A DNA stretch of 64,000 bases from NCBI GenBank assembly GCA_965213735.1, contig CBDCAB010000006.1, forward strand, positions 1,302,001 to 1,366,000, given 5' to 3'. A program made the translations under genes and the position numbers. The first letter of the stretch is position 1; each line of letters starts with the position of its first letter. Under the pieces are notes generated by a model. That model was given only the letters and a program-made list of their open reading frames with translations. It did no database searches and was not told the origin of the DNA. The DNA is from CALDTK01 sp965213735. Its GTDB lineage: Bacteria; Bacteroidota; Bacteroidia; Chitinophagales; Saprospiraceae. Below are positions 1 through 9,065 of the stretch, piece by piece.

Positions 1-125
1 GCGAGGTTCGCAAGAGGGGGGGTGGTGGTAAATATTTTGCGAAAGCTGGTAAAGGGATGGAAAGTGGTCTAGTCAACGAGAAAAAATTGCCGCCGGGTTC
101 CGCTCGCATAGCGTACTATTAGGTC

Positions 126-3100
126 GTGACTATAACCAACTACCTCACTGCAATCAACAGCCGCTTAGCTACAGGCCGCGCTCGCGAACATGCATACCGC
201 GGAGACTTGCAGGCATTATTAGAGCAGATCTTACCAGCTACACATACAGTAGTCAATGAGCCTAGCCAAGTGCGGGGCGTTGGCAACCCCGATTTTCTAA
301 TTCGCAACGCGAATGGTGTTGCCGTTGGATACATAGAGGCCAAAGACATCACTAAAGATCTCGACGACAAGAGCTACAGCGAACAGTTTGACCGGTATCG
401 TAAGGGTCTGGACAACTTGATAATCACCGATTACCTCCGATTTGATTTCTATCAGTCGGGCAAACTGGTGCATAGGGTGACGATTGGAGAGCTTCAGGAA
501 GATTTAAAATCTATGGTACTGCCCGAAGAGAACGAGTACGATCGATTCGATAATTTGATCCGCGATTTTGGTTCCTATCAGGGCGAGCCCATCCGAAGTC
601 CCAAGCGATTGGCAGACTTAATGGCGGGCAAGGCAAGACTCCTGCAAGACATTCTTCACCGCGCCGTGGAGGCTGACATTGAGGTAGACAATCGGTCTGA
701 TTTACGTGGGCAGTATGATTCCTTTAAAAGCGTGCTGCTACACGATCTGGATTCCAAGCAGTTTAGCGATCTATACGCACAAACACTGGCCTACGGACTG
801 TTCGCTGCGCGGCTTCACGATGAGTCTCTTGATAGCTTTAGTCGGCAGGAAGCCGGCGATCTTATTCCTAAGTCCAATCCCTTTTTACGGCAGCTCTTCG
901 GCTATGTAGCCGGCTTTAATATCGATTCTCGCATTGAGCCAACCGTTAATAACCTGGCCGACATCTTCCTACTAGCCGATGTCAAGTCCCTGATGACGGG
1001 TTACGGGAAGGCCACCGCGCAGGAAGACCCCGTGGTGCACTTCTATGAGACCTTCCTCGCGGAGTACGACCCGAAGTTGCGCAAGCAGCGGGGCGTCTGG
1101 TACACGCCGCAGCCGGTAGTCGACTTTATTGTGCGCGCCGTGGACGACCTGCTCAAGAGTGAGTTCGGGCTCAAGGACGGCCTAGCGGACAACTCCAAGA
1201 TCAAAGTCAAGCGCAAAGTCACGACTAAGGCCACGGCCGACCGGCGCAGCAAGCTCAAAGAGAGGGAGTACGAGGAGGAGGTGCATCGGGTGCAAGTGCT
1301 CGACCCGGCCACCGGAACGGGAACTTTCCTCGCGACGGCCATCAAGTACATCTTCGAGCGCAACTTCGAGATGATGCCCGGGGCTTGGCCCGACTACGTC
1401 GAGGAGCACCTCATCCCCCGCCTCAACGGCTTCGAGCTCCTAATGGCCTCCTACGCGATGGCCCACCTCAAGCTCGACCTAACGCTCCGAGACACGGGCT
1501 ACACCCGGGAGCTGGGCAAACGCTTCAACGTCTACCTCACCAACGCGCTCGAGGAAGACCACCCGGATACTGGGACGCTGTTTGCTAACTTCCTGAGTAG
1601 CGAAGCGAATGAAGCGAACGCCATCAAGCGAGATACGCCCGTAATGGTGGTGATGGGCAATCCGCCGTACTCCGTTTCAAGTTCTAATAAGGGCAAGTAT
1701 ATTCAATCTTTGATCGAAGATTACAAAAAAAACCTGAATGAAAGAAAGATAAATCTTGACGATGATTATATTAAGTTCATACGATTGGGTCAAGAGCTAA
1801 TACATCGCACTGGCGAAGGGATACTGGTATACATTTCAAACAATAGCTTTATAGATGGAATTACTCATAGATCTATGCGCAAGTCTTTGCTAGATACGTT
1901 TGATAGAATCTGGATAATGGATCTTCATGGCAATTCAAGAAAACTTGAGGCTGCCGAGGATGGAGCGGTCGACGAAAATGTTTTTGATATCATGCAGGGC
2001 GTTTCAATCAATATTTTTGTCAAACACAGAGTCCGAGCGAAAGCCAACGCACTCTATCACGTAGATCTTTATGGGGACCGCGCAGAAAAGTACAGCGCTT
2101 TAGACAATAGTTCGATAAATGGGATCAAGTTCGCTTTCTTATCGCCTCAAGAGCCCTATTACTTTTTCACCCCTAAAGATTTTACGGGTATAATTAATTA
2201 CAAAGAGGGGTTCAAAATTAGCGACTTATTCAACGTATCTAACGCTGGTATTCAAACTAAGCGTGATGATTTTGTTTACGCACATAGCGCCAGTGAACTG
2301 AACTCCAAAGTTGCAGACCTTAAATGTAAGGAAGATGACGAAGTGAAGGCGTTATATGGATTAAAGGACAGCGTAGGTTGGAACGTTGCAGCGGCGAAAA
2401 GTGACATTGAAGGTGGATTCCAAACAGTTCAGGTAGCCTACCGTCCTTTTGACATGCGTTACGCTCCATTCACAGGGAACTCTTCTGGCATTATGGGAAG
2501 ACCTCGAACTCCGGCATCTGGTCACATGCTGCTGCAAAATCTATCATTACTTGCAGTTCGCAATAGCCGAAGAGGCAACTACAACTCATATTTTGTTGCT
2601 AATAAATTAGTAGATAAGGATGGAATATCGCCATTTGATAACTGCAAGTTCTTTCCAATTTATACATATAGCCGCAAGTGGCAGTATTCGTTGGATTTAT
2701 CTAGGCAGGCTGAGCAACGGAAGAACCTGAAGCGTGAGCCAAACTTCGACAGAAAGATACTTTCTACAATAGCAGCAGGCGTTGGCCTAACCTTCACCCC
2801 CGAAAAGGAAGACACCCCCTGCACCTTCGCCCCAATAGACCTTCTCGACTACATCTACGCCGTCCTCCACGACCCAGACTACCGCGAGACCTACGCCGAG
2901 TTCCTCAAGATTGACTTCCCCCGCGTGCCCTACCCCGATGACGTCCAGAAGTTTTGGGGACTCGTAAAGCTTGGCGGGGAGCTGCGCCGCATTCACCTGC
3001 TCGAGCACCCCGTTGTCGATGACAAGCTGGTGAGCTTTCACGGCAAGGGAGATAATACGGTCACGCGCAAACTCACCAAACGCAGTCCCGGCTGGGTAGC

Positions 3101-3341
3101 GGACGATGACGACGCCACCGTCGGGAAGGTGTACATTAGCGACGAGCAGTACTTCGCTGGCGTGCCGTCGGCAGCTTACGAGTGCTACATCGGGGGTTAC
3201 CAGCCAGCGCAAAAGTGGCTAAAAGATCGCCGCGATAGGAAGCTAAGCTATGATGATGTTCGTCATTACTTAAGGATAGTAAAAGCGCTGGTAGAAACGA
3301 TGCGTTTGATGGAAGAGTTGCGGGGGAAGGTTTTGGCATAA
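126..3341 (+). CDS. Single-chain restriction-modification enzyme, type IIG/ISP class
   Basis: A 1071-residue enzyme that should both cut and N6-adenine-methylate DNA. An N-terminal PD-(D/E)xK nuclease is visible (D56, then E71-A-K73). The methyltransferase core follows, with SAM motif I DPATGTGTFL at about 393-402 and catalytic motif NPPY at 512-515. The last 130 residues (YISDEQYF, IGGYQPAQKWLKDR) match the C-terminal specificity domain of type ISP enzymes. There is no helicase domain, so the chain is shorter than classical ISP enzymes (about 1,500 residues) and closer to type IIG. The start is GTG. Bases of roughly 1,675-2,790 are clearly more AT-rich than both flanks, suggesting exchange of the target-recognition part. 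No separate S or M gene is adjacent. Class assignment is firm; recognition site unknown. Confidence 0.9.
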   Translation: MTITNYLTAINSRLATGRAREHAYRGDLQALLEQILPATHTVVNEPSQVRGVGNPDFLIRNANGVAVGYIEAKDITKDLDDKSYSEQFDRYRKGLDNLIITDYLRFDFYQSGKLVHRVTIGELQEDLKSMVLPEENEYDRFDNLIRDFGSYQGEPIRSPKRLADLMAGKARLLQDILHRAVEADIEVDNRSDLRGQYDSFKSVLLHDLDSKQFSDLYAQTLAYGLFAARLHDESLDSFSRQEAGDLIPKSNPFLRQLFGYVAGFNIDSRIEPTVNNLADIFLLADVKSLMTGYGKATAQEDPVVHFYETFLAEYDPKLRKQRGVWYTPQPVVDFIVRAVDDLLKSEFGLKDGLADNSKIKVKRKVTTKATADRRSKLKEREYEEEVHRVQVLDPATGTGTFLATAIKYIFERNFEMMPGAWPDYVEEHLIPRLNGFELLMASYAMAHLKLDLTLRDTGYTRELGKRFNVYLTNALEEDHPDTGTLFANFLSSEANEANAIKRDTPVMVVMGNPPYSVSSSNKGKYIQSLIEDYKKNLNERKINLDDDYIKFIRLGQELIHRTGEGILVYISNNSFIDGITHRSMRKSLLDTFDRIWIMDLHGNSRKLEAAEDGAVDENVFDIMQGVSINIFVKHRVRAKANALYHVDLYGDRAEKYSALDNSSINGIKFAFLSPQEPYYFFTPKDFTGIINYKEGFKISDLFNVSNAGIQTKRDDFVYAHSASELNSKVADLKCKEDDEVKALYGLKDSVGWNVAAAKSDIEGGFQTVQVAYRPFDMRYAPFTGNSSGIMGRPRTPASGHMLLQNLSLLAVRNSRRGNYNSYFVANKLVDKDGISPFDNCKFFPIYTYSRKWQYSLDLSRQAEQRKNLKREPNFDRKILSTIAAGVGLTFTPEKEDTPCTFAPIDLLDYIYAVLHDPDYRETYAEFLKIDFPRVPYPDDVQKFWGLVKLGGELRRIHLLEHPVVDDKLVSFHGKGDNTVTRKLTKRSPGWVADDDDATVGKVYISDEQYFAGVPSAAYECYIGGYQPAQKWLKDRRDRKLSYDDVRHYLRIVKALVETMRLMEELRGKVLA

Positions 3342-3416
3342 TTTCAAGAGTAAGGCAACTTTAGAATAGCTACTTATTGTTATAGCCACCTTCTTCCCTT
3401 ACCTAGCCGAATCAAG

Positions 3417-3887
3417 TCACTTATGGGCCCGGGCTTCGTGTGCACAGCAAGCGCCATGAACGTGATGCACTATTGGGTTAGGATGTTCCTCAATGTACTT
3501 GATCTTGCGCTGCCGCAGATTTCCTCCTAAGATGGCACCGGTGTTATCTACGATGTTACCGCACCATCCGCATCTATAAGCCACTTCGTTTTCGTAGAAT
3601 TCTAAGTTCCTATCTTCAGGAACATGTCGTACAGAATTTAAGTCGTTTATTATAACGCCAACTCTATCAGTCGGAATACGGCGGTCCGTATCCTCCTGGA
3701 TCAGTACACCTAGTAATAAGTAAGGTACTGCTAAGCTTTCACCATAGGTCGCTCGGTGCTCCAAAACGAGTTGGTCAAAACTCTCCGTATTTAGCACTAT
3801 TGTATCCTTAGCCGTCAGCCCGCCGTCGAGGATAAAGTCTCTTATCGACTTTATAGACATTCCGTCCCTTAAATACGACAGCTTCAT
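3417..3887 (-). CDS. Uncharacterised protein with a Cys/His cluster
   Basis: I do not recognise this 156-residue protein. It has no signal peptide or membrane segment. The N-terminal half is ordinary mixed helix/strand. The C-terminal third has CGWC at about residues 106-109, then a His/Cys cluster (HHVHGACC) near 140, which together could bind a metal ion; this is inference. It is the last gene of the minus-strand metal-resistance series, 51 bases after DUF3703, and may be cotranscribed. It could equally belong to the neighbouring restriction gene's accessory region. Confidence 0.6.
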   Translation of the reverse strand: MKLSYLRDGMSIKSIRDFILDGGLTAKDTIVLNTESFDQLVLEHRATYGESLAVPYLLLGVLIQEDTDRRIPTDRVGVIINDLNSVRHVPEDRNLEFYENEVAYRCGWCGNIVDNTGAILGGNLRQRKIKYIEEHPNPIVHHVHGACCAHEARAHK

Positions 3888-3938
3888 AATGTATGCTTTA
3901 GATATTGTTCCTTTGCTTTTCTCTAGAATAAGACAGTA

Positions 3939-4304
3939 CTATACATAAGGCTGCATAGCCACTCGTAAATCTACAGGAATCTCCATCACTTGGAGCGGCG
4001 GCACATTCGCACCACCGGTATTGCCTGTGGGTACTTTACCTACGAACGATTTCACCCCACCAAACACAAGCCGCAGAATTTGTCCGCGTATCTCCTTCCA
4101 GCTTTTAATTGCAAAGCCAAAGCGCAGCATTTTCCAGTGTACCTCTGAGTGCTCTACAGCCCATGGCTGGCCTAAAATATGTGCTCGCTCCAAATACCGC
4201 CAGGCTGCTTGAAGCTCATCGCGCTCAAACGCTTTGCGGTACGATTGCAGCTCATCTTCGTAACGACGCTGCAGGCCTATTGGCATACGCCAGTACACGC
4301 GCAT
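3939..4304 (-). CDS. DUF3703 family protein
   Basis: A 121-residue soluble protein of the DUF3703 family, commonly found in heavy-metal efflux loci and without a known biochemical role. The family core is seen as a helical N-terminus (RRYEDELQSYRKAFE), the RAHILGQ segment and spaced histidines (EHSEVHWKML). An alternative start at the Met at 4286 would remove six residues. It lies in the same strand and order as the CDF transporter and P1B ATPase, which supports a link to metal handling; whether it binds metal cannot be told from the sequence. Confidence 0.8.
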   Translation of the reverse strand: MRVYWRMPIGLQRRYEDELQSYRKAFERDELQAAWRYLERAHILGQPWAVEHSEVHWKMLRFGFAIKSWKEIRGQILRLVFGGVKSFVGKVPTGNTGGANVPPLQVMEIPVDLRVAMQPYV

Positions 4305-4568
4305 AAATTTCGACTTTAGTGTTATGCAAAGGTACTGCGAAGATTTCGTCTTTGCTGACGACTCTACGTGGACACCCCTGACGTATTCGCTATTCCATTC
4401 CGTTTAGAGTTCTGTTACAGTACTACAGGTAGCCTAATATCAGCGAAACACACACCCCCCCCTGCTCAGCTTCACGTCCTCTGCAACAGACTAGCTCTTA
4501 CCGTATCCCTCAGGTCGCTGCTTGCAGCAGGAATACCGATATTGCTACACTCGTTAGAGCTATGCAAT

Positions 4569-5186
4569 CTAAACCTTGCGAGCCTTCCCATATGCCTCCC
4601 AGCCCTCTTTCGCAGCATACGGCACAATCAGCAAAGCAGCTATGGGATCAGCCCACCACCAGTCTAGCCAGCGTACAAGAAGCAGGCCTGCCAACACTGC
4701 AATTGTCTGGTAAAGACATACGAACGTATCCTTAGCATCCGCCATCAGTTCAGGACTGTCTAGTTGCTTGCCGTACTTGCGCTTGTAGTGAATGAGTGTA
4801 GGATTGACTACCAGCGATACTAGCAAGATACTGATGCCGAGCTTACTCCAATCGGGCGACTCGCGGTTGATAAGTTTGCTGATTGAATCGTAGCTGATAA
4901 ACAAGCAGACCAGCGCAAAAGAACCTGCAATAACATAAAGCGTAATTTTCTTGCGTTGCTTAATTTTTTCTTCGTCTATACCTTCGATTTCGCCATGCAG
5001 TCGCCACCCGAGCGTGGCGGCACTAATGACCTCGATGACGCTGTCGAGGCCCCAACCGATGAGCGCGGCGCTCCCGGACGCAAAGCCAGCGATCAGCGAG
5101 ACGACGACCTCGCCGATGTCGTAAAGGACGTTTACGATCTGAAGCCTTCTCGCTTTCTTTAACTGCTGGGTTCTGTCCTGTTCCAT
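4569..5186 (-). CDS. CDF family divalent cation efflux transporter
   Basis: An inner-membrane cation diffusion facilitator, about 205 residues, expected to export a divalent metal such as Co, Zn or Fe against protons. Several hydrophobic helices are visible. The second carries the family signature around GWGLDSVIEV with the metal-binding Asp, and a later helix has ELMADAKD, where the usual first His of the HxxxD pair is Ala. The cytosolic C-terminal metal-sensing domain of full-length CDFs is absent, so this is a short form. I chose the ATG at 5186, which gives a normal CDF N-terminus and sits 40 bases after the ATPase stop; a longer reading from 5279 would overlap the ATPase gene and adds 31 low-complexity residues. 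Confidence 0.85.
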   Translation of the reverse strand: MEQDRTQQLKKARRLQIVNVLYDIGEVVVSLIAGFASGSAALIGWGLDSVIEVISAATLGWRLHGEIEGIDEEKIKQRKKITLYVIAGSFALVCLFISYDSISKLINRESPDWSKLGISILLVSLVVNPTLIHYKRKYGKQLDSPELMADAKDTFVCLYQTIAVLAGLLLVRWLDWWWADPIAALLIVPYAAKEGWEAYGKARKV

Positions 5187-5226
5187 GTTCTGGGTTTTGT
5201 CTGCTTTCGTTCCTGATGGTCGTATC

Positions 5227-7692
5227 TTACTCGGCGCTGCTTTGTCTTGTGTCCTTATACGCCAGCAGCCGCAGCGCATTGGCCACCACCACTAGGGTCG
5301 AGCCTTCGTGCGCGATGACGGCCGGCCCGATCTCGGCGATCCCGAGCAGGGTCAGGGGAATAAGGATGGCCACCATCCCCAGACTCATGATGAGGTTTTG
5401 CCGGATGATCGACTTGGCCTTGCGGCTCAACCCAATGGCGAAGGGGAGTCGGTCTAGCCGGTCGGCCATCAGCGCAACGTCGGCCGTCTCGAGGGCGACG
5501 TCCGAGCCGGCGGCCCCCATGGCGATCCCGACGGTGGCCTTCGCGAGCGCGGGCGCGTCGTTGACGCCGTCCCCGATCATCGCCACGCCGCCCTCGCGCT
5601 CGCGTAATCGTTCGATGGCGCTCACCTTGTCTTCCGGGAGGAGCCCCCCCTGCGGATCGGTGATCCCGATCTCGGCGGCGACGGCGTTGGCCACCAGCTG
5701 GTTGTCGCCCGTGAGCATTACCATCTCGTCGATCCCCTCCGCGGTGAGCGCCCGTAGCGTAGCGGCGGCCTCCGCGCGGGCCACATCGCGTACGGCGATG
5801 ATCCCGAGGTAGCGGTCGCCGGCGTGAGCGAGCATCGCTGTGCTGCCCTGCGTCTCCAGCTGGGCCATCTGCTCGTCGACTTCGGTCGGGACCTCCGCGC
5901 CCGTCACCTCCCGCATCAGACGTCGGTTACCGATGTGCACGGTTAGGCCGTCCACGTGAGCGCGGATGCCGCGGGCCGTGAGGGCCTCAAGCCCGGAGGC
6001 CTTGGGGAGTGTCGCGTTGCCGAGTCGCGCCTTGCCGCCCTCGACGATGGCCTTCGCCAGGGGGTGGTCGCTGAGCTCCTCGACGGCGATGGCAAGGCGC
6101 AGTAATTCCGTCTCGTCCACGCCGGGGGCCGGCAGAACGTCTGTGAGCCGGGGGTGTCCTTCGGTGAGGGTGCCGGTCTTATCGAAGGCAATGGCCGTGA
6201 TTCCGCCCAAGTCCTCGAGCGGGCGTCCGCCCTTGATCAGCACACCCGAGCGCGCCGCCCGCGCCACACCCGCCAGCACGGCCGAGGGCGTCGAGATGGC
6301 CAGCGCACACGGCGAGGCCGCCACCAAGACCGCCATCGCGCGGTAGAAGCTCGCCGAGAACGGCTCGTCGATCACGAGGAAGACAAACAGCAACAGCACC
6401 ACAAGCCCGATGACCGCCGGCACGAAGTAGCGCTCAAACTTATCAGTGAGCTGCTGCGTCGGCGAGGCTTGCGTCTCGGCCTCCTTGACGAGGGTCACGA
6501 GCCGCGAGAGCGTCGAGTCCTTGGCCAGTTTGAGCACGCGGATCTCCAGCGGGGAGCTCCCGTTGATGGTGCCTGCGAATGCCCGGTGTTTTGCCGAAAG
6601 GCTACCCAATTCAAGCTCCGCCCCAGGTTTGCCGACGGGCTCCTTGTCCACCGGGACGCTCTCGCCGGTGATGGGGGCCTGATTGACGGCCGAACTACCC
6701 GAGACCACCACGCCGTCGGCGGCGATCTTGGAGTTGGGTCGCACCACGATGACGTCGCCGAGCCGCAGTTCCCCGACACCCACCTCGACCGTGTCGCCGC
6801 CGCGCTTCACGAGCGCCGTCGGGGGCGCCAAGTCGGAGAGCGCCGCGATGGACTTGCGCGCCCGGCCCATCGCGTAGTTCTCGAGTGCGTGCCCGATGCT
6901 AAACAGGAACAGCAGCAGCGCCGCCTCCTGGAACTCCCCGAGCGCGCAAGCCCCAGCAGCAGCCACGAGCATGAGGAAGTCGATCTCGAATTTGCCCTGC
7001 CGAATCGTCTCGATGGCCTCAATGAGGATGAAATATCCCCCCAACAGGATGGCGATGACGTACAGGACGGTAGTCAGGCTTTCGCCAAAACCCGTCAAAT
7101 CGAGTACGAGACCGGTAAGCCAGAACACGCCGCTCGCGATGGCGAAGTAGAGCTCGGTGTTCTGTCCAAGGAAACCGCCGTGCGCATGGTCGTGACCGGC
7201 GCCTGGGGCGTGATCGTGCCCGGCGTGCTCGTCGTCCGCCGCGGGTGACGGCGTGGCCGATACGCGCCGCAGGTCGGTAGCGTCTACCGCGGCCAGGACA
7301 CCCGCCTCGTCGATGCGCTGGGCGTCGTACTCGACCCGCGCCACGCCCGCCCCCGAGACGACGGCCTCGGTGATCCCCTCGGTCCGCGCGATCTGCTCGC
7401 CCGTCTGCCGGGCGTGGCGCTGGTGGCGAATGCCGGTCACGTCGAGGAGGACGTGTCGGTAGCGCTCCGTGATCTCGGCGCCGGCGCGGCGGGCCAGCGA
7501 CTCGACCTTCCGGAGGCTCACCTGGTCGGGGTCGTAGTGGATACACACCTGCGGCGGATCGGCGCCGTCGAGATGGGCCTCGTCGATGCCGGTCTCGGCG
7601 TTGAGGGCGTCGAGGAGGCGCGTGACGCACGCATCGCGCGCATCAGGTACTTCCGGCAGGAGGACGGGGAGGTCGAGTCGTTGCTTTTGCAT
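5227..7692 (-). CDS. P1B-4 type heavy-metal translocating ATPase
   Basis: An 821-residue inner-membrane pump that exports transition metal at the cost of ATP. Two N-terminal ferredoxin-like segments (about 1-145) resemble HMA domains but lack the CxxC metal site. A His-rich stretch (HAGHDHAPGAGHDHAHGG) follows before the first helix. The membrane metal site is SPC rather than CPC, and the last helix contains HEGST; this pair defines the P1B-4 group (Co, Zn, Fe(II), sometimes Ni). TGES, DKTGT (Asp near 504), MLTGDN and GDGVNDAP are all intact. A GTG two codons upstream (7698) could also start translation. It sits between CzcB and the CDF pump. Two copies of the dispersed 15-bp hairpin word lie within it. 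Confidence 0.93.
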   Translation of the reverse strand: MQKQRLDLPVLLPEVPDARDACVTRLLDALNAETGIDEAHLDGADPPQVCIHYDPDQVSLRKVESLARRAGAEITERYRHVLLDVTGIRHQRHARQTGEQIARTEGITEAVVSGAGVARVEYDAQRIDEAGVLAAVDATDLRRVSATPSPAADDEHAGHDHAPGAGHDHAHGGFLGQNTELYFAIASGVFWLTGLVLDLTGFGESLTTVLYVIAILLGGYFILIEAIETIRQGKFEIDFLMLVAAAGACALGEFQEAALLLFLFSIGHALENYAMGRARKSIAALSDLAPPTALVKRGGDTVEVGVGELRLGDVIVVRPNSKIAADGVVVSGSSAVNQAPITGESVPVDKEPVGKPGAELELGSLSAKHRAFAGTINGSSPLEIRVLKLAKDSTLSRLVTLVKEAETQASPTQQLTDKFERYFVPAVIGLVVLLLFVFLVIDEPFSASFYRAMAVLVAASPCALAISTPSAVLAGVARAARSGVLIKGGRPLEDLGGITAIAFDKTGTLTEGHPRLTDVLPAPGVDETELLRLAIAVEELSDHPLAKAIVEGGKARLGNATLPKASGLEALTARGIRAHVDGLTVHIGNRRLMREVTGAEVPTEVDEQMAQLETQGSTAMLAHAGDRYLGIIAVRDVARAEAAATLRALTAEGIDEMVMLTGDNQLVANAVAAEIGITDPQGGLLPEDKVSAIERLREREGGVAMIGDGVNDAPALAKATVGIAMGAAGSDVALETADVALMADRLDRLPFAIGLSRKAKSIIRQNLIMSLGMVAILIPLTLLGIAEIGPAVIAHEGSTLVVVANALRLLAYKDTRQSSAE
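6588..6602 (+). repeat. Hairpin word, CC/GG form
   Basis: GTTTTGCCGAAAGGC: four T, stem GCC/GGC, loop GAAA. Inside the P1B-4 ATPase, antisense; read there as LSAKH. Confidence 0.85.
7077..7091 (-). repeat. Hairpin word, GC form
   Basis: GTTTTGGCGAAAGCC, full stem GGC/GCC, loop GAAA. In the P1B-4 ATPase, sense; read as GFGES. Confidence 0.88.
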
Positions 7693-7743
7693 GGGCACAG
7701 GTTAGGCGGTCGATAGTGGGGGGGGCAGGTAGGCGAATGGGTT

Positions 7744-9060
7744 CTAGTGATCGTGCTCCAGCGCCCCCGCCTGGCTTTGTCCGTAGACGAAGTAGGCGCC
7801 CTCGGTCACGACGCGCATGCCCGCGGGCACCTCGTCGATGAAGGTGACGGCCGTGTAGCCGCCCTCGGTGGCGCCGGCGCGCACGCGCACGCGCTCGAAC
7901 TCGACTTCGGCGGCCCCGGGGTCGTCCCGGCCGACGAAGACGTAGGAGAGTTCCCCGTCGTCGAAGACGGCCTCCTCCGGTAGGGCCTCCGCGCGCTCGT
8001 CGGAGAGCCCGATGCGGGCCTCGACGAAGAGCCCCCGCGTGAAGGCCGGCTCCTCGCCGATGGGGTGTGCGTGCACGAGGACGGTCTTGTTGTCGGCGTC
8101 GAAGCTTCGCCCGATCACCTGGACCTCGGCCTCGTAGACCTCGTCCCCGAGCGAGGGGACTTGATAGGTCAGGCGCTGGCCCACCTCCACGAGGCCGAGG
8201 TCGCGCTCGAACACCGTGAGTTCGATGTGGAAGTGCTCCGGGTCGATGAGCTCGAGCAGCGCCGTCTCCGGGGTGACGTACATGCCGTCGCGTAAGGACA
8301 CCTCCGTCACCACGCCCGAGCGCGCGAGCGTCAGCGGGACGCGCGAGGTGATGCCGGCGGGCGTGAGTCCATCGGTGGCGATCCCGATGTAGGCCAGGCG
8401 CCGGCTTAGCCCCTCGACGTTGGCCGCCTTTGCGGCTACTTCCGAACGGAGCCGCTGGACGTCCTTGAGTACGCCAGCCTCCGCGGCCAGCAACTCCTCC
8501 TGCCGTTGGAGTTCCTGGCGGAGGAACGTCAGCTCGGCGGCGGCCTCGAGGTAGGCGCGCTGGTGTTCGATGAACTCCGGATTCTCGAGGTAGGCCACGC
8601 GGGTCCCGCGGCGCAGGAGCTCCCCCTCCACCACCTTGCGGCTCTCCCGTATGAAGCCTGCCGACGGTGCCGTCACTGCCTCATAGGCGTTGGGCGGGAG
8701 GTCGAGGGTGCCGGTGGTGCGGACGACGTCGTTGAGCTGAATCTCGCGCGGCATGCCGAAGCCTACGCCAACGGCCTGCATTTGCTCTCGGGAGAGGTGG
8801 ATGCCTGCTTCCTCATCGCCGTGATCGCCGTAATCGTCGTGGTCGTCGCCATCGCCGTTGTGGCCGTCCGCTACAGCTGCGTCCCCAAAGATGATCTCCT
8901 CCGCGCCCACAATGCGGGTGGGCTCTGCAGTCCGGCCGTCGTGATCGTGCCCGTCGCCGCCGAGTCCGTCGTCCGGGCCACAGCCTAGCAGCAGCCGCGT
9001 AACTAATAGGAGTAACCAGCCGGTGGCCGTTGTTATGATCTTCATCGTTTTCATATGCAT
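7744..9060 (-). CDS. czcB: CzcB/CusB-type RND adaptor lipoprotein
   Basis: A 438-residue periplasmic adaptor that links the CzcA pump to the outer-membrane channel. A signal peptide ends in a lipobox LLLGC (Cys27), so it should be lipid-anchored. A His/Asp-rich segment (residues about 35-85, GDGHDHDG, DDHDDYGDHGDEE) follows and probably binds metal. Then come the barrel-sandwich/lipoyl halves around a coiled-coil hairpin (about 165-215) and a beta-barrel and membrane-proximal domain. The protein ends in DH-H. It starts 5 bases after the czcA stop, so the two are cotranscribed. Assignment to divalent metals comes from the CzcA partner. Confidence 0.92.
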   Translation of the reverse strand: MHMKTMKIITTATGWLLLLVTRLLLGCGPDDGLGGDGHDHDGRTAEPTRIVGAEEIIFGDAAVADGHNGDGDDHDDYGDHGDEEAGIHLSREQMQAVGVGFGMPREIQLNDVVRTTGTLDLPPNAYEAVTAPSAGFIRESRKVVEGELLRRGTRVAYLENPEFIEHQRAYLEAAAELTFLRQELQRQEELLAAEAGVLKDVQRLRSEVAAKAANVEGLSRRLAYIGIATDGLTPAGITSRVPLTLARSGVVTEVSLRDGMYVTPETALLELIDPEHFHIELTVFERDLGLVEVGQRLTYQVPSLGDEVYEAEVQVIGRSFDADNKTVLVHAHPIGEEPAFTRGLFVEARIGLSDERAEALPEEAVFDDGELSYVFVGRDDPGAAEVEFERVRVRAGATEGGYTAVTFIDEVPAGMRVVTEGAYFVYGQSQAGALEHDH

Positions 9061-9065
9061 GAGAC

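Noticed and set aside
3329..3341. GGTTTTGGCATAA at the end of the restriction gene
   Set aside because: Matches only the first part and has no stem or loop; it is the last codons and stop.
6154..7248. Long open frame antisense to the P1B-4 ATPase
   Set aside because: GC-rich shadow of a clearly real gene on the other strand.
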